A stretch of 64,000 bases of DNA, taken from the NCBI GenBank assembly GCA_902556905.1, contig CACDYK010000008.1, positions 1-64,000 of the forward strand, written 5' to 3'. The notes beneath the pieces are model-generated. The model ran no database searches and was not told where the DNA came from. It worked only from the letters and a program-made list of their open reading frames with translations. Positions 26,567 to 40,677 of the stretch are shown one piece after another (position 1 is the stretch's first letter; the number at the start of each line of letters is the position of its first letter). Source of the DNA: an uncultured Pelagibacteraceae bacterium. GTDB taxonomy: Bacteria > Pseudomonadota > Alphaproteobacteria > Pelagibacterales > Pelagibacteraceae. Made by a program: the position numbers and the translations under genes.

Positions 26567-26773
26567 ATGCCAAAATTAAAAACAAAAAGCTCAGCAAAAA
26601 AAAGATTTAAGATATCTGCAAAGGGTAAAGTTATGACTGCCCAAGCTGGTAAAAGACATGGTATGATTAAAAGAACGAATTCTCAAATAAGAAAATTAAG
26701 AGGCACAACAACTATGTCTAAACAAGATGGCAAAATTGTTAAATCATACATGCCTTACAGTTTAAGAGGTTAA
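26567..26773 (+). CDS. rpmI: 50S ribosomal protein bL35
   Basis: The 68-residue basic protein begins [15 protein letters not shown] and contains the conserved GKRHGMIKR segment and final SYMPY. It is part of the large ribosomal subunit. The 53-nt leader after infC is long by the standard of this operon and may carry regulatory signals such as L20 binding, but I see no clear pseudoknot. Confidence 0.97.
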   Translation: MPKLKTKSSAKKRFKISAKGKVMTAQAGKRHGMIKRTNSQIRKLRGTTTMSKQDGKIVKSYMPYSLRG

Positions 26774-26775
26774 TA

Positions 26776-27132
26776 ATGGCAAGAGTAAAAAGAGGCGTAA
26801 CTAGCAAAGCAAAACATAAAAAAGTTCTAAAAGCTGTCAAAGGCCAATGGGGCAGAAGGAAAAACACTATTAGAGTTGCTAAGCAAGCAATGGAAAAAGC
26901 AATGCAATATGCTTACAGAGATAGAAGAAATAAAAAAAGAGATTTTAAATCTTTATGGATACAAAGAATCAATGCTGGAGTTAGAGCCGAAGGTATGACT
27001 TATTCAAAATTTGTTAATGGTCTTAGCAAATGTGGTGTTGCAATAGATAGAAAAATTCTTGCTGAAATTGCTTACGATAGCCCAGAAGCATTTAAAACAA
27101 TTGTTCAAAAAGCTCAATCCGCTTTAAATTAA
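26776..27132 (+). CDS. rplT: 50S ribosomal protein bL20
   Basis: The 118-residue protein starts [16 protein letters not shown], then has the long basic helix region ([23 protein letters not shown]) and the globular C-terminus ([19 protein letters not shown]). It is needed for early 50S assembly and often represses its own operon. It follows rpmI by 2 nt. Confidence 0.97.
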   Translation: MARVKRGVTSKAKHKKVLKAVKGQWGRRKNTIRVAKQAMEKAMQYAYRDRRNKKRDFKSLWIQRINAGVRAEGMTYSKFVNGLSKCGVAIDRKILAEIAYDSPEAFKTIVQKAQSALN

Positions 27133-27175
27133 TCTTCGCTATTGTTTTTATTTCTTAAGGAAATAATCTACCAAT

Positions 27176-28243
27176 ATGTCAGACTTAAAAAATATTCAAA
27201 ATGATTATTCAGCTAAACTTAATAATCATTTAAGTTTAGAAAATATTAATAAAATCAAATCAGAGTTATTCGGAAAAAATGGTTTGATTTCTTCCCAATT
27301 CAAAAATATTGGATCTATACCAGAGACAGATAGAAAAAAATTTGCATCAGATCTTAATCAAATTAAGGATGAGTTACAAAATTTAATAGCTAATAAAATT
27401 AATGAAATTGAATCAAAAAAAATAAATGAAAAATTAGAAAAAGAAAAAATTGATGTAACTCTTCCTGAAAGACCATTTGTTAAAGGTAAAATTCATCCTG
27501 TTTCTCAAACTATAGATGAAATTTCATCAATCTTTTCTGAAATAGGCTTTAGTATTGAAGAGGGTCCAGATGTTGAAAATGAATATAATAATTTTACAGC
27601 TTTAAATACCCCTGACAATCATCCAGCAAGAGATATGCACGACACATTTTATCTTGATGATAATAAAGAGATTTTATTAAGAACCCATACATCTCCAGTT
27701 CAAATTAGAACTATGTTAAAAGATAACCCTCCATTTAAAATTATTGCACCTGGAAGAACTTACAGATCTGATAGTGACCAGACACACGCTCCAATGTTTC
27801 ACCAAGTAGAGGGTTTACATATAGATAAAGACATAAATATGGGACACTTGAAGGGTTGTTTAAATTATTTTATTAAAGAGTTTTTTGAAGTTGAAAAAAT
27901 TAAAATGAGATTTAGACCAAGTCACTTTCCGTTTACGGAACCATCAGCAGAAGTAGATATTGGTTATAAAATTAAAGATGGAAAAATAGTTATTGGAGAG
28001 GGTGATCAATGGCTTGAAATTTTAGGATGTGGAATGGTTCATCCAAATGTTTTAAAAAATGTAAAAGTTGATCCTTCAAAGTATCAAGGATATGCATTTG
28101 GTATTGGGATTGATCGATTAGCGATGCTTAAGTATGGCATTAATGATTTAAGAGCTTTCTTTGATTGTGATTATAGATGGTTAAATCATTTTGGTTTTGA
28201 TCCTTTGGATGTACCAACAAATTATAGAGGTTTAAGTCGATGA
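27176..28243 (+). CDS. pheS: Phenylalanyl-tRNA synthetase alpha subunit
   Basis: The 355-residue protein has an N-terminal coiled coil (1-90) followed by the class II core with [15 protein letters not shown], motif 2 region [14 protein letters not shown] and motif 3 [15 protein letters not shown]. It forms the alpha2beta2 enzyme with PheT. The 43-nt gap after rplT holds AAGGAAATAAT, which may serve as ribosome site. It overlaps pheT by 4 nt. Confidence 0.98.
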   Translation: MSDLKNIQNDYSAKLNNHLSLENINKIKSELFGKNGLISSQFKNIGSIPETDRKKFASDLNQIKDELQNLIANKINEIESKKINEKLEKEKIDVTLPERPFVKGKIHPVSQTIDEISSIFSEIGFSIEEGPDVENEYNNFTALNTPDNHPARDMHDTFYLDDNKEILLRTHTSPVQIRTMLKDNPPFKIIAPGRTYRSDSDQTHAPMFHQVEGLHIDKDINMGHLKGCLNYFIKEFFEVEKIKMRFRPSHFPFTEPSAEVDIGYKIKDGKIVIGEGDQWLEILGCGMVHPNVLKNVKVDPSKYQGYAFGIGIDRLAMLKYGINDLRAFFDCDYRWLNHFGFDPLDVPTNYRGLSR

Positions 28244-30648
28244 AAATCACATTTGATTGGATAAAAGATCACTTAGATACAAAATTTAAAGAGGATAAGC
28301 TCTTAGATCAATTAACAAATGTTGGACTTGAGGTTGAGGGCGTAGAAAATTTATTAGCTGGACTTGATTTATTTAAAGTAGCGAAGATTTTAAAAACAGA
28401 AAAACATCCAAACGCAGATCGACTTAAAGTTTGTGATGTTGATGTGGGAGAAAAAGAAATAAAAAAAGTTGTATGTGGAGCACCAAATGCAAGAGAAGGG
28501 TTAATTACAGTATATGCTCCCCCTGGAGCCATTGTTCCTAAAAGTAAAGTAAAACTTGTAGTAGCTAAAATTAGAGATGTTACTTCTTATGGAATGCTCT
28601 GTTCAGAGTCTGAATTAAATTTATCTAATGAAAGCGATGGAATAACTGAATTATCTTCAAAAAAATATGGAAAGAGTATTGGAAAAAGCTATTTTTCAAA
28701 ATCAAATTCTAATCTTATAGATCTATCAATTACTCCTAATAGACCAGATTGTCTTGGTGTGCGAGGGATAGCAAGAGACCTTGCTGCTTCTGGTTTTGGA
28801 AAATTAAAAGATTTAAAAGAAAAAAAAATTAAATCTAAGAATAAGCAATCTTTAAAAGTAAAAATTAATAAAGAAAAAAATCAAGCATGTAGTTCTTTTG
28901 GCAGCTGTTTAATTACTAATGTAAAAAATACAGAAAGTCCCAAATGGTTAAAAGATAAACTAGTTTCAATTGGGCAAAAGCCAATTTCAGCAATAGTTGA
29001 TATTACTAATTATGTAATGCTTGATATTAATCGACCATTGCACGCTTATGATGCTGATAAAATTGAAAAAGGAATTATTGTCAGAAATTCAAAATCTGGA
29101 GAAGAGTTTACAGCTCTAGATAATAAAAATTATACATTAGATGATGGAATGTGCGTAATAAGTGATAGCAAAGGTGTATTAGGATTAGGCGGAATTATTG
29201 GAGGAACAAGATCTGGTACAGAATTTGATACTAAAAACATATTATTAGAGTCAGCGTATTTTGAACCAAGATCAATTAGAAGTACATCAAAAAAATTAAA
29301 TTTAGATACAGATGCAAAGTTTAGGTTTGAAAGAGGTATTGATCCATTATCTATTGAAGATGGATTAAATAAAGCAGCATTATTAATTAAAGAGATTTGT
29401 GGTGGAGAAATTAGTAAAATTGATATTCAAAGAATTGAATTAGGTAAAGTTAAAACTATCAAATTTGATACTAATTTATTTGAAAAAATAACAGGTTTTA
29501 AAATTTCTACAAAGGAGATTTTAAAAATTCTTGAAGACCTTGGTTTCAAAATCAAAAAGGAAAAAAATTATTTAAAATTATCAGTTCCAACCTGGAGACC
29601 AGATATTTCACAGGAAATAGATATTGTTGAAGAGTTAGTGAGAATAACTGGATATGATAAGATAAAAATTATAGATCCTATTAAAGAAAGAACTAAATCC
29701 ACTTTAACTCAGTCGCAAAAGTTATTTCATTTTTTACAAAGAGCAATTGCTTCAAAAGGATATTTAGAAGCAATAACTTGGTCATTTACAGACTCAAATT
29801 ATAATGATCATTTCAAAGATAAGAATAAAGAAATTAAAATTGTAAACCCGATAAGTTCAGATTTAGGAGTTTTGAGAAACTCAATATTCTCAAATTTAAT
29901 TATGTATATGAATAAAAATTTGGATAGAGGCTTTAAAGATTTATCAATATTTGAAATAGGGCCAATTTTCACTGGTTTAAATCCAGGGGAACAAAACACA
30001 GTAGTATGTGGTTTATCAGCGGGTAAAAAATCAAGATTATCATGGGTTGAAAAAGAGAGAAATGTTGATGTATTTGATATTAAACGAGATGTAGTTCAAA
30101 CTTTAGTTGAAGCAGGTTATAATTCGGATAAGTTTTTTATAGACAGTGAAACACCAAATTACTACCACCCAGGTAAGTCAGGTAGATTATTTTTAAATAG
30201 AGGTAAAGATCAAGTAGCTGCTTATTTTGGTGAAATTCATCCAAATATTATAAAAAAGATAGATATTAAAACAGAAACTTTAGTGGGTTTTGAAATTTTT
30301 GTAGATAATTTAAAAATACCAAAAAAAGCATTAAAAGATCAAAAGACTAAATTTGAAGTATCTGATTATCAAAAATCTGAGAGAGACTTTGCTTTTATAG
30401 TTAACAAAAAGATTAAAGCTCAAGATTTAATCAATGCAGTCTCAAGTGTAGATAAAAAACTAATTAGTAATATTAGAGTTTTTGATGTTTATGAGGGTGA
30501 AAATATTCCAGAGAATCAAAAATCAATAGCAATTAATGTAACTATACAGTCATCTGAAAAAACATTGAATGATAATGATTTAGAAAACATTAATAATGCT
30601 ATAATAAAAACAGTTGAAAATAAAACTGGTGCTAAGATACGTTCTTAA
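28240..30648 (+). CDS. pheT: Phenylalanyl-tRNA synthetase beta subunit
   Basis: The 802-residue protein has an EMAP/OB-type tRNA-binding domain near residues 40-150 ([25 protein letters not shown]), B3/B4 editing domain ([30 protein letters not shown]), B5 domain, catalytic-like domain and a C-terminal ferredoxin-fold anticodon-binding domain (SERDFAFIV). It supplies editing and tRNA binding. Full length for the family. The ATGA overlap with pheS suggests coupled translation. Confidence 0.98.
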   Translation: MKITFDWIKDHLDTKFKEDKLLDQLTNVGLEVEGVENLLAGLDLFKVAKILKTEKHPNADRLKVCDVDVGEKEIKKVVCGAPNAREGLITVYAPPGAIVPKSKVKLVVAKIRDVTSYGMLCSESELNLSNESDGITELSSKKYGKSIGKSYFSKSNSNLIDLSITPNRPDCLGVRGIARDLAASGFGKLKDLKEKKIKSKNKQSLKVKINKEKNQACSSFGSCLITNVKNTESPKWLKDKLVSIGQKPISAIVDITNYVMLDINRPLHAYDADKIEKGIIVRNSKSGEEFTALDNKNYTLDDGMCVISDSKGVLGLGGIIGGTRSGTEFDTKNILLESAYFEPRSIRSTSKKLNLDTDAKFRFERGIDPLSIEDGLNKAALLIKEICGGEISKIDIQRIELGKVKTIKFDTNLFEKITGFKISTKEILKILEDLGFKIKKEKNYLKLSVPTWRPDISQEIDIVEELVRITGYDKIKIIDPIKERTKSTLTQSQKLFHFLQRAIASKGYLEAITWSFTDSNYNDHFKDKNKEIKIVNPISSDLGVLRNSIFSNLIMYMNKNLDRGFKDLSIFEIGPIFTGLNPGEQNTVVCGLSAGKKSRLSWVEKERNVDVFDIKRDVVQTLVEAGYNSDKFFIDSETPNYYHPGKSGRLFLNRGKDQVAAYFGEIHPNIIKKIDIKTETLVGFEIFVDNLKIPKKALKDQKTKFEVSDYQKSERDFAFIVNKKIKAQDLINAVSSVDKKLISNIRVFDVYEGENIPENQKSIAINVTIQSSEKTLNDNDLENINNAIIKTVENKTGAKIRS

Positions 30649-30653
30649 AGCAA

Positions 30654-32462
30654 ATGAGTAATATCGATAATATTAGAAATTTTGCGATCATTGCTCATAT
30701 CGATCATGGTAAATCAACAATAGCAGATAGAATTATTCATAATTGTGGTGGGCTTACAGAAAGAGAAATGAAAGCTCAAGTTTTAGATTCAATGGATATT
30801 GAGCGTGAAAGAGGAATTACTATTAAGGCTCAAACGGTAAAGCTTAATTATAAAGCAAAAGATGGTAAGGAATATATTTTAAATATTATTGATACACCAG
30901 GTCATGTAGATTTTAGTTATGAAGTAAGTCGATCTCTTTATGCTTGTGAGGGGTCAATTTTAATAGTTGATAGTACTCAGGGAGTAGAAGCACAAACTCT
31001 TGCAAATGTTTATCAAGCTTTAGATATTGATCATGAGATTGTGCCAGTTTTAAATAAGGTTGATCTTCCAGCATCAGATTTAGATAGAACAAAAAAACAA
31101 ATAGAAGATGTGATAGGTATTGATACTGAGGGCGCAATTCCTTGCTCTGGAAAGACAGGTGAAGGTATAGATGATATTTTAGAGCAAATTATTACTACCT
31201 TACCAGGACCTAAAGGTGAGAGTTTAGGTGATTTAAAATGTTTGTTAGTTGATAGCTGGTACGACACATATTTAGGAGTTGTTATTTTAGTCAGAGTTAT
31301 TGATGGTAAAATTTCTAAAAATATGAAAATTAGAATGATGTCGACTAATCAAGAATATATTGTTGAAAAGGTTGGTGTATTTACCCCAAAAGCCACAGAT
31401 ATCAACGAATTAAATGCCGGAGAAATAGGTTTCATAACGACTGGCATAAAAGTTTTATCTGAAACAAAAGTTGGTGACACAATATGTGATGCTGCAAATC
31501 CTTTAAAAGAAGCGCTACCTGGCTTCAAACCTAGTAAACCTGTAGTTTTTTGTGGATTATTTCCAGTAGATAGCTCTGAGTATCAAAAATTAAAAGATGG
31601 ATTAGCTAAACTACAATTGAACGACGCAAGTTTTTCATTTGAACCTGAGTCTTCTTCAGCATTGGGACTAGGTTTTAGATGTGGGTTTTTAGGATTACTC
31701 CATTTAGAAATTGTTACAGAAAGGTTAGAAAGAGAATTTGATGTTAACTTATTAACAACGACTCCAGGAGTAGTTTATAAAGTTCATATGAATAGTGGAG
31801 ATATTGTTGATCTCCATAACCCTTCAAGTTTACCAGATCCAACATTAACTAAGTTAATTGAAGAACCATGGATAAAAGCAACTATAATTACTCCAGATGA
31901 ATACTTAGGCTCTATAATAAAAATGTGTCAGGATAAAAGAGGCATACAAACAAATTTAAGTTATTCTGGAAATAGAGCTGTTGTAAACTATGAATTACCT
32001 CTAAACGAAGTAGTATTTGATTTTAATGATCGCTTAAAATCGATGACTAGTGGATATGCTAGTTTTGATTATGAAATTATTGAACATAGAGAAGGTGACT
32101 TAGTAAAACTTGGAATTTTAGTAAATGCAGAGCCAGTAGATGCTCTAGCAACGATGATACATAAAGATTTTGCTCAAAGAACAGGAAGAGAAGTTTGTGA
32201 AAAGCTTAAAGATTTAATCCCAAGACATAATTTTATGATACCAGTTCAAGCTGCAATTGGTGGTAAGATAATAGCCAGAGAAACTATTAAAGGTTTCAAA
32301 AAAGATGTTTTAACTAAAATTCACGGAGGAGGAGCTACAGATAGAAAAAGAAAGCTTCTAGAAAAACAAAAAAAAGGTAAGGCTCGATCAAAACAATTTG
32401 GAAGAGTAGAAATTCCTCAGGAGGCATTTATTGGTGTTCTCAAGATTTCTAAAGAAAAATAA
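30654..32462 (+). CDS. lepA: Elongation factor 4 (LepA) GTPase
   Basis: The 602-residue translational GTPase has G1 [10 protein letters not shown]3 DTPGHVDF and G4 NKVDLP. The LepA-specific C-terminal domain contains [20 protein letters not shown] and [15 protein letters not shown]-4 acts on stalled or back-translocating ribosomes and in 30S biogenesis. The gene starts 5 nt after pheT and ends 2 nt before tRNA-Ser, so the tRNA is probably cut from the same transcript. Confidence 0.98.
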   Translation: MSNIDNIRNFAIIAHIDHGKSTIADRIIHNCGGLTEREMKAQVLDSMDIERERGITIKAQTVKLNYKAKDGKEYILNIIDTPGHVDFSYEVSRSLYACEGSILIVDSTQGVEAQTLANVYQALDIDHEIVPVLNKVDLPASDLDRTKKQIEDVIGIDTEGAIPCSGKTGEGIDDILEQIITTLPGPKGESLGDLKCLLVDSWYDTYLGVVILVRVIDGKISKNMKIRMMSTNQEYIVEKVGVFTPKATDINELNAGEIGFITTGIKVLSETKVGDTICDAANPLKEALPGFKPSKPVVFCGLFPVDSSEYQKLKDGLAKLQLNDASFSFEPESSSALGLGFRCGFLGLLHLEIVTERLEREFDVNLLTTTPGVVYKVHMNSGDIVDLHNPSSLPDPTLTKLIEEPWIKATIITPDEYLGSIIKMCQDKRGIQTNLSYSGNRAVVNYELPLNEVVFDFNDRLKSMTSGYASFDYEIIEHREGDLVKLGILVNAEPVDALATMIHKDFAQRTGREVCEKLKDLIPRHNFMIPVQAAIGGKIIARETIKGFKKDVLTKIHGGGATDRKRKLLEKQKKGKARSKQFGRVEIPQEAFIGVLKISKEK

Positions 32463-32464
32463 TT

Positions 32465-32554
32465 GGAGAGGTGGCCGAGTGGTTGAAGGCGCACGCTTGG
32501 AAAGCGTGTAAAGGAGCAATCCTTTCATGGGTTCGAATCCCATTCTCTCCGCCA
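32465..32554 (+). tRNA. tRNA-Ser (anticodon GGA)
   Basis: This 90-nt class II tRNA has acceptor GGAGAGG/TCTCTCC (one G-T pair at 7:66), discriminator G and encoded CCA. Its anticodon stem GCACGC/GCGTGT closes loop TTGGAAA (anticodon GGA), and it has the long variable arm typical of tRNA-Ser. It reads UCC and UCU codons. Confidence 0.97.
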
Positions 32555-32620
32555 TCAAATAAGCCTTAATTTACAGTCTTAATTAACCGTTTTTTACTTA
32601 ATTTAGTGAAGATAAATAAG

Positions 32621-32645
32621 CATTTTTTGTAAAAAATGTTATAAT
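32621..32645 (+). promoter_or_regulatory. Inverted repeat and -10 box upstream of gyrB
   Basis: CATTTTTT (32621-32628) and AAAAAATG (32631-32638) form a perfect 8-bp inverted repeat with a 2-nt spacer, followed at once by TATAAT (32640-32645), a perfect -10 hexamer 24 nt before the gyrB ATG. No good -35 is visible. In such AT-rich DNA the repeat itself may be coincidental; the -10 is plausible. Confidence 0.4.
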
Positions 32646-32665
32646 TTTTTTTTCCAAAAAATTAA

Positions 32666-34729
<2,064 letters not shown>

Positions 34730-34731
34730 TA

Positions 34732-36012
34732 ATGAAGTTCTTTGAAACTTCAAAAAATCATTTTTTTAAAAAATCAACTTATATAAGTTTAAGATGGATT
34801 GGTGTTTTAGGGCAATTAATATCAGTTAATTTTGTTTATTTTTTTTTAAATTTCAAATTTGATTTTATAATTTCAAATTTAGTTATTTTCTTAGGTATTT
34901 TAAGCAATTTATTTTTAATTTTTATTTATAAAAAAACACAATTATCAGAAAGGTCAGCTTTTATTTTTTTAGTAATAGATATATTTCAGCTTGGTGTTCT
35001 ACTTTATCTAACAGGGGGAGTTACCAATCCATTTGTTATTTTTTTATTAATTCCAAGTATTTTTTCATCATCCAATCTTAGTTATAAAACTAATTTTTTA
35101 TTAGTATTCCTAACAATAATTATAATTTTTATACTTACATTTTACTCACTTGATTTACCTTCTCCGATTAGTGATCATTTTCATGTAAGTCCATATTATT
35201 TTTATGCAATTCCAATTGCCCTAGTAATTGCCTTAATTTTTTTAAATTATTTAGCAATGTCTTTTGGAACACAATCTAGATTAAGAAGAGAAGCATTAGC
35301 AAAAATGGAAGAAGTTATGGCTACTGAACATGAGCTTTTATCTTTAGGAGGTCAAGCAGCTGCTGCAGCTCATTCTCTTGGAACACCTTTATCTACTATT
35401 AAAATTATTACTCATGATTTAGAAAAACAATTTAAAAATCAAGAGGATGTTAAAAAAGATTTAGAGTTACTGTCTAGTCAGGTAGAAAGATGTAATGAGA
35501 TTTTAAAACGATTAACTTTAAATCCTGTAGAAGAAGATGATTTTATTGATAAAGATATTTCAATGAGAGAATATTTAAGTGAAATTATAACTTCATTTAG
35601 AGAAATTAGTCAAAAAAGGTTTATTTTTAATTATGGTCAGTTTTCAAATCAAAAAAAAATAACCAAATCTATAGAAATTGTATATGGCTTAAGAAATTTT
35701 ATTGGAAATGCTAATAAATTCTCTAAAGAGGCAATTTATATAACTTTAAAAAGTGATAGCGAGGTCACTGAAATTACCATTGAAGATGATGGCAACGGTT
35801 ATCCAAAAGATGTCTTGTCAAAAATTGGGGAACCATATTTAAGAACAAATGATCCCATTGAAAAGTCAAAAACTGGTCTAGGGTTAGGCTTGTTTATTGG
35901 AAAAACACTTTTAGAAAAAAATTTTGCCTCTATCAATTGTAGAAATTCAAAAACTAGAAATGGGGCAGAGGTGATTATTAAATGGAATAATAAAGATTTA
36001 TTAAATATTTAG
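34732..36012 (+). CDS. regB: RegB/PrrB-type redox-sensing membrane histidine kinase
   Basis: The 426-residue protein has six predicted N-terminal TM helices with the GGVTNPF motif (95-101), matching the quinone-sensing loop of RegB. The H-box [18 protein letters not shown] carries H214 as phosphoacceptor. [10 protein letters not shown] contains a Cys where RegB has its redox-active Cys in the dimerisation region. A C-terminal HATPase domain follows ([25 protein letters not shown]). It likely senses respiratory redox state and phosphorylates a RegA-like regulator, which is not encoded next to it. It follows gyrB by 2 nt and overlaps cobT stop-to-stop. Confidence 0.9.
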   Translation: MKFFETSKNHFFKKSTYISLRWIGVLGQLISVNFVYFFLNFKFDFIISNLVIFLGILSNLFLIFIYKKTQLSERSAFIFLVIDIFQLGVLLYLTGGVTNPFVIFLLIPSIFSSSNLSYKTNFLLVFLTIIIIFILTFYSLDLPSPISDHFHVSPYYFYAIPIALVIALIFLNYLAMSFGTQSRLRREALAKMEEVMATEHELLSLGGQAAAAAHSLGTPLSTIKIITHDLEKQFKNQEDVKKDLELLSSQVERCNEILKRLTLNPVEEDDFIDKDISMREYLSEIITSFREISQKRFIFNYGQFSNQKKITKSIEIVYGLRNFIGNANKFSKEAIYITLKSDSEVTEITIEDDGNGYPKDVLSKIGEPYLRTNDPIEKSKTGLGLGLFIGKTLLEKNFASINCRNSKTRNGAEVIIKWNNKDLLNI

Positions 36013-37808
36013 TGAAATTTTCTTTTAGTTTCAAATAAAGAACTTAATTGAGATATCATAACATCTCCTAATTCATTTACATCTGTAATTTTTATTGCCT
36101 TGTCATAATACCTCGAAACATCATGACCAATACCAATTGCTAAAACTTCTATTTCAGTTTTGTTTTCTATGAATTTAACCATCTTCTTTAAATGTTTTTC
36201 TAAAAAATCCCCTGAATTAACTGAAAGTGTTGAGTCATCTACTGGTGCACCATCTGAAATTACCATCATAATCTTTCTTTCCTCTTTTCTTTTCTTTATT
36301 CTGTTGTATGCCCAAGAAATAGCTTCACCATCAATATTCTCTTTTAATAAACCCTCTTTTAACATAAGTCCTAAATTATTTTTAGCTTGTCTCCAGTGAG
36401 TGTCAGCCCCTTTATAAATTATATGTCTTAAATCATTTAATCTTCCAGGAGTTTTGGGTTTTGAATTTTTGTTCCAAAGCTCTCTACTTTGTCCACCTTT
36501 CCAATTCTTTGTTGTAAAACCTAGAATTTCAACCTTAACTGAGCATCTCTCCAATGTTCTGGACAATATATCTGCACATATAGCAGCTATTGTAATTGGC
36601 CTTCCTCTCATTGATCCAGAATTATCGATTAATAAAGTAACAATTGTATCTTTAAAATCTAAATCCTTTTCTTTTTTAAATGATAATGAATTATAAGGGT
36701 CCATAATTATTCTTGGGAGTTTTGAACTATCAAGCAATCCTTCTTCTAAATCAAAATCCCATGCTCTATTTTGTTTTGCAAGTAACTGTCTTTGTAATTT
36801 ATTTGCAAGCTTAGTTATTACATCTTGAAATCCAACTAGCTGTTGGTCTAATGTTCTTCGAAGTTTTGCTGCCTCGTTGGTATTTTCTAATTTCTCAGCC
36901 TTTGTTATTTCATCGTATTGTGTTGTAAAAACTTTGTAATCTAAACTAATATTATCAAGATTTTTATGAACGATTTGTTCTGAACTTTGTTCATCTGAAT
37001 CGGTATCTGAAAGTTGTTCATCAAGATTAAATTCATCAACATTATAATCAGCATCTAAACTAGCTTGTGTTTCCTGGTCATTATTTTCGTCTTTATTGTC
37101 TTCATTATCTTTGTCTTGGTCATCGTTTGATGGATTGTCCTGTCCTTGATCTTGATTTTCCTCTGTTTTTTCTTCATCTTCTTCACTTTGAAAAATATCC
37201 ATTTCTTCCAAAATTTGAGAAAATCTTGACCCATAATTATCTTGGTTCTCTAAATTCTCTTGTAAGAATTTTTTGTGTTTTTCTATGGATTGTTCAAAGT
37301 CTTTTTCCCAAAAATTTAACATTTTTGATGTTAAAGAATTAAGTTTTATTTGATGAAAATTTTTAAGCATGTATAGTTCAAATGCTTCTGTTACAGGAAC
37401 GTCTTCTTTTGTTTTTAACCGATCTTTCCTTTTAGAATTAATTATATCTGAGTAATTTTCTTGAAAGTTTTTTTCAATCCCCTTAAGCATTTTACCACCT
37501 AATGCTTCATATCTTATTTTTTCAGCTATATTATAGAGAGATCTTGAAGAAATATTGGAAGGAAGATTTTTTCTATAAACAGTTTCATTAGAAAATTTTT
37601 TTTTTAAAGCAGAAGAGTCTGTTTCAGCACGTAATTTAATAAAATCACTTGGCTTTGTTAAATTATCAATTTCAATTGAGTTTAAATCTTTTTTTTTATT
37701 ATTATCTGATGATTTGTTTATTGAATCAAAATCATCTGAAATTACTTTTGCTGTTGAAGTTAAAGCTAGTCTAAATTTTTCTTTTAAGTTAGCAATTTTG
37801 TCACTCAT
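36009..37808 (-). CDS. cobT: CobT-like VWA-domain protein (cobaltochelatase CobT family)
   Basis: The 599-residue protein has an N-terminal helical region, a very acidic low-complexity middle (about 215-285, Asp/Glu/Asn/Gln runs) and a C-terminal VWA domain with a MIDAS motif ([14 protein letters not shown]). This is the layout of CobT, which with CobS and CobN inserts cobalt into hydrogenobyrinate diamide. CobN and other cobalamin genes are absent here, and SAR11 is known to lack the de novo pathway, so an AAA+/VWA chaperone role on another target is more likely. It directly follows cobS. Confidence 0.9.
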   Translation of the reverse strand: MSDKIANLKEKFRLALTSTAKVISDDFDSINKSSDNNKKKDLNSIEIDNLTKPSDFIKLRAETDSSALKKKFSNETVYRKNLPSNISSRSLYNIAEKIRYEALGGKMLKGIEKNFQENYSDIINSKRKDRLKTKEDVPVTEAFELYMLKNFHQIKLNSLTSKMLNFWEKDFEQSIEKHKKFLQENLENQDNYGSRFSQILEEMDIFQSEEDEEKTEENQDQGQDNPSNDDQDKDNEDNKDENNDQETQASLDADYNVDEFNLDEQLSDTDSDEQSSEQIVHKNLDNISLDYKVFTTQYDEITKAEKLENTNEAAKLRRTLDQQLVGFQDVITKLANKLQRQLLAKQNRAWDFDLEEGLLDSSKLPRIIMDPYNSLSFKKEKDLDFKDTIVTLLIDNSGSMRGRPITIAAICADILSRTLERCSVKVEILGFTTKNWKGGQSRELWNKNSKPKTPGRLNDLRHIIYKGADTHWRQAKNNLGLMLKEGLLKENIDGEAISWAYNRIKKRKEERKIMMVISDGAPVDDSTLSVNSGDFLEKHLKKMVKFIENKTEIEVLAIGIGHDVSRYYDKAIKITDVNELGDVMISQLSSLFETKRKFH

Positions 37809-38783
37809 TTAAATTTGAATATTCATCAATGACTCTGGAAGTTCTTCACCAAAACATCTTTGATAATATTCTGCGATAATGTTTTTTTCAATTTCATCAC
37901 ACTTGTTAAGAAAAGTTACTCTAAAAGCATATCCTGTATCTTTAAAAATTTCTGAGTTTTCTGCCCAATGCATTACTGTTCTTGGACTCATTACTGTTGA
38001 AATATCACCTGCTATAAAACCTTTTCTTGTCAAAGAAGCCACTTTTATCATATTGGCAACTTTTTCTTTACCTTTTGTATTATTAAGATTTTTATTTTTT
38101 GCCAAAACTATATCTAATTCTCTCTCAAGACTAAGATAGTTAAGTGTGGTTACTATATTCCATCTATCCATCTGACCCTGATTTATTTGTTGAGTCCCAT
38201 GATAAAGACCTGTTGTATCACCAAGTCCAACAGTATTTGATGTTGCAAATAATCTAAAAAATTTATTTTGTTTAATAACTTTATTCTTATCAAGAAGTGT
38301 AAAGTTACCTTCAGCTTCTAAAACTCTTTGAATTACAAACATTACATCTGGTCTACCAGCATCATACTCATCAAAAACAAGTGCCACTGGATTTTGTATA
38401 GACCAAGGCAAAATACCTTCGTTAAATTGAGTAACCTGTTTTCCATCTTTAAGAACTATTGCATCTTTTCCTATCAAGTCTATTCTACTAACGTGACTAT
38501 CTAAATTTACTCGAATACATGGCCAGTTCAATCTAGCTGCAATTTGTTCTATATGAGTCGATTTTCCAGTACCATGATATCCTTGAACCAAAACTCTTTT
38601 GTTGTAGGCAAAACCAGAAATTATTGCCATGGTAGTGTCTCTATCAAATTTGTAACTTTTATCTATTTCAGGAACATATTCAGTTTTTTTTGAAAATGCC
38701 TCCACCTCCATTTCTGAGTCAATTCCAAAAGTTTGTTTTAATGAAATTTTTATATCAGGTTGAATGTTAAGATTCGGTGTCAA
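37809..38783 (-). CDS. cobS: CobS-like AAA+ ATPase (MoxR-type)
   Basis: The 324-residue AAA+ protein has Walker [14 protein letters not shown], Walker [16 protein letters not shown] and sensor region [19 protein letters not shown], all typical of CobS. It forms ring assemblies with CobT. The start appears to be TTG at 38783, which overlaps the J-domain gene by 17 nt and keeps the expected N-terminus; its stop is immediately followed by the cobT ATG. As for cobT, cobalt chelation is doubtful without CobN. Confidence 0.92.
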   Translation of the reverse strand: MTPNLNIQPDIKISLKQTFGIDSEMEVEAFSKKTEYVPEIDKSYKFDRDTTMAIISGFAYNKRVLVQGYHGTGKSTHIEQIAARLNWPCIRVNLDSHVSRIDLIGKDAIVLKDGKQVTQFNEGILPWSIQNPVALVFDEYDAGRPDVMFVIQRVLEAEGNFTLLDKNKVIKQNKFFRLFATSNTVGLGDTTGLYHGTQQINQGQMDRWNIVTTLNYLSLERELDIVLAKNKNLNNTKGKEKVANMIKVASLTRKGFIAGDISTVMSPRTVMHWAENSEIFKDTGYAFRVTFLNKCDEIEKNIIAEYYQRCFGEELPESLMNIQI

Positions 38784-39300
38784 TTTTTTCTCTATAAGTA
38801 TTTTTAAGCTGTGTATAAGCTAAAGTAATTAATTTAAGTTTTTCTTCATATTTAATATTCCCAGCATTTATATCGGGGTGGTATTTTTTGACAAGCAATT
38901 TGAACTTATCTTGAACTTTTTCCCACTTCAATCCTACCGAAACTCCCAATATTCCAAAGGCTTTGATATCTTTATGATTAAATTTAAATTGACGCATATG
39001 GTTGTATTCACCGTTAATTTTATCTTTATCCAATTCATCCCTTAAAGTGTTATTCCAAAGAACTTTAAAGAAATTATCTGAAGAGCTGAAGCTTTGTGTT
39101 GGTTTATGCCAAATCATATCCGATTTTAAAAAATTTAAAACTTGGTCATCATTCATTCCTGAAAAGTAATTCCAGTTTTTATTAAACTCTTTCACATGTT
39201 CTAAACAAAGCATTCTATATTTTTTACTATTATCTTTTTCAACTGGTGCTTTATATTCACCAATTTTGTTACAATTATTCCAGTCGCAAATATTTTTCAT
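38767..39300 (-). CDS. J-domain (DnaJ-like) co-chaperone upstream of cobS
   Basis: The 177-residue protein ends with a J domain (residues about 112-172) that includes the essential HPD motif in [10 protein letters not shown]. The N-terminal part has a small [15 protein letters not shown] segment with further Cys that may bind metal. J proteins stimulate DnaK. The position just before cobS is conserved in alphaproteobacteria, suggesting the three proteins act together. It is divergent from bolA with a 15-nt gap. Confidence 0.9.
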   Translation of the reverse strand: MKNICDWNNCNKIGEYKAPVEKDNSKKYRMLCLEHVKEFNKNWNYFSGMNDDQVLNFLKSDMIWHKPTQSFSSSDNFFKVLWNNTLRDELDKDKINGEYNHMRQFKFNHKDIKAFGILGVSVGLKWEKVQDKFKLLVKKYHPDINAGNIKYEEKLKLITLAYTQLKNTYREKIDTES

Positions 39301-39315
39301 GATGTATAATAGACT

Positions 39316-39582
39316 ATGTTTATGGATATAAATGAGTTAATTGCAATTGTAAAAAAAAAACTTACTGATCAAATTGATATAGAAAGTATTGAAATAAAAG
39401 ACAAATCTTTTCTTCATAAAAATCATATTGGTAATCAAGAAGGTAGATATCATTTAAAAATTATCTTGAGTTCAATTGAGCTAAATAATTTAAGTAGAAT
39501 AGAGAGTAATAAAAAAATTTATAAAATATTAGATAACGAATTAAAAAATTATATACATTCAATACAAATTTTAATTTCTTAA
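39316..39582 (+). CDS. bolA: BolA-family protein
   Basis: The 88-residue protein fits the BolA fold: an N-terminal helix (INELIAIVKKKL), central GNQEGRYHLKIILSS strand region with the conserved His, and C-terminal helix (NKKIYKILDNELKNYIHSI). BolA proteins partner with monothiol glutaredoxins in Fe-S cluster handling. A second in-frame ATG at 39322 is equally possible as start. It overlaps aroB by 12 nt in convergent orientation. The sequence is divergent, so the family call is good but subtype unclear. Confidence 0.82.
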   Translation: MFMDINELIAIVKKKLTDQIDIESIEIKDKSFLHKNHIGNQEGRYHLKIILSSIELNNLSRIESNKKIYKILDNELKNYIHSIQILIS

Positions 39583-40677
39583 TTCATTTTTTAGAAATTC
39601 AGCTAAAATATTTTTTTTATATTCTCTATTTATTATTGGATATCCAATTTTCTTCAACAAAACTAAATTAATTTTATCTGAATTATTTTTTTTGTCTTTA
39701 ACCATAAAAGATAAAATTTTATTTAAATCTCCAATTTTAAAAAACTTCTTTATTTTGGAAGGTAAATTTACTTTAGAAATATGACTTATAATTGATTTAT
39801 AGTCATTTTTTTGAATCAAATCTTTTTTTAAACTAAAATTTAAAGCACTTTTCATACCAAGTATTACGGCCTCACCATGATTAAGTTTTTTTGAATAACC
39901 TAAAGAAGCCTCATAAGCATGCGCGAATGTATGACCAAAATTTAAAATTTTTCTTAGCCCTTTTTCTTTTTCATCTTTTTCAACAACAATTTTTTTTATT
40001 TTACAGCTTTCGTATATAGCTTTTTCAATAAATGGAGATGAAATTTTTAAAATTTTATTATTATTTTTATCTAAAAATTTATAAAAACTTTTATTAGCAA
40101 TTAAAGAATGTTTTAAAATTTCACCATAGCCACATATCAATTCTCTTTTTGGTAATGTTTTTAAAAATTGAATATCAGATATAACTAAGTGTGGTTGATA
40201 AAAACTTCCTATTAAATTTTTTCCATATTTAGTGTTAATACCTGTTTTACCTCCTATAGAAGAATCCACCTGAGATAATAAAGTAGTTGGAATGTTGACA
40301 AATTTTAAACCCCTTTTAAATACACTAGCTGCAAAACCACTTACATCACCCGTAATTCCTCCACCAATAGATATAACACAATCATCTCTTGAAAAATTTT
40401 TGTCTAGCAGGATATCCAAGATTTTACTTATACTGTTAAAATTCTTGTTGATTTCATTAGCTTTAAACAAATGAACATAAATTTTTTTTTTATTAAGAGA
40501 TTTTTTGATTTTTGAAATATATTTTTTTGAAATATTTTTATCAATAATGAGTAAGCATTGTTTAAAATTAATAGAATTCTCTTTTAAAATTTTTGATACA
40601 TTGGCTACTAAATTTGAACCAATAATAATTGAATATTTTTGAGTTTTAGTATTTATTTTTAACTTAATGGGTTTCAT
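39571..40677 (-). CDS. aroB: 3-dehydroquinate synthase
   Basis: The 368-residue enzyme has the NAD-binding and metal-site motifs SIGGGITGDVSGFAASVFKR, PTTLLSQVDSSIGGKTGIN and the zinc-ligand His residues in NFGHTFAHAYEA and LNHGEAV. It makes 3-dehydroquinate from DAHP, the second step of the shikimate pathway. It lies downstream of aroK with a 14-nt overlap, a common pairing. Confidence 0.97.
   Translation of the reverse strand: MKPIKLKINTKTQKYSIIIGSNLVANVSKILKENSINFKQCLLIIDKNISKKYISKIKKSLNKKKIYVHLFKANEINKNFNSISKILDILLDKNFSRDDCVISIGGGITGDVSGFAASVFKRGLKFVNIPTTLLSQVDSSIGGKTGINTKYGKNLIGSFYQPHLVISDIQFLKTLPKRELICGYGEILKHSLIANKSFYKFLDKNNNKILKISSPFIEKAIYESCKIKKIVVEKDEKEKGLRKILNFGHTFAHAYEASLGYSKKLNHGEAVILGMKSALNFSLKKDLIQKNDYKSIISHISKVNLPSKIKKFFKIGDLNKILSFMVKDKKNNSDKINLVLLKKIGYPIINREYKKNILAEFLKNELRN

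Noticed and set aside
30913..31267. Minus-strand ORFs within lepA
   Set aside because: They are antisense to conserved GTPase motifs and have no start context.
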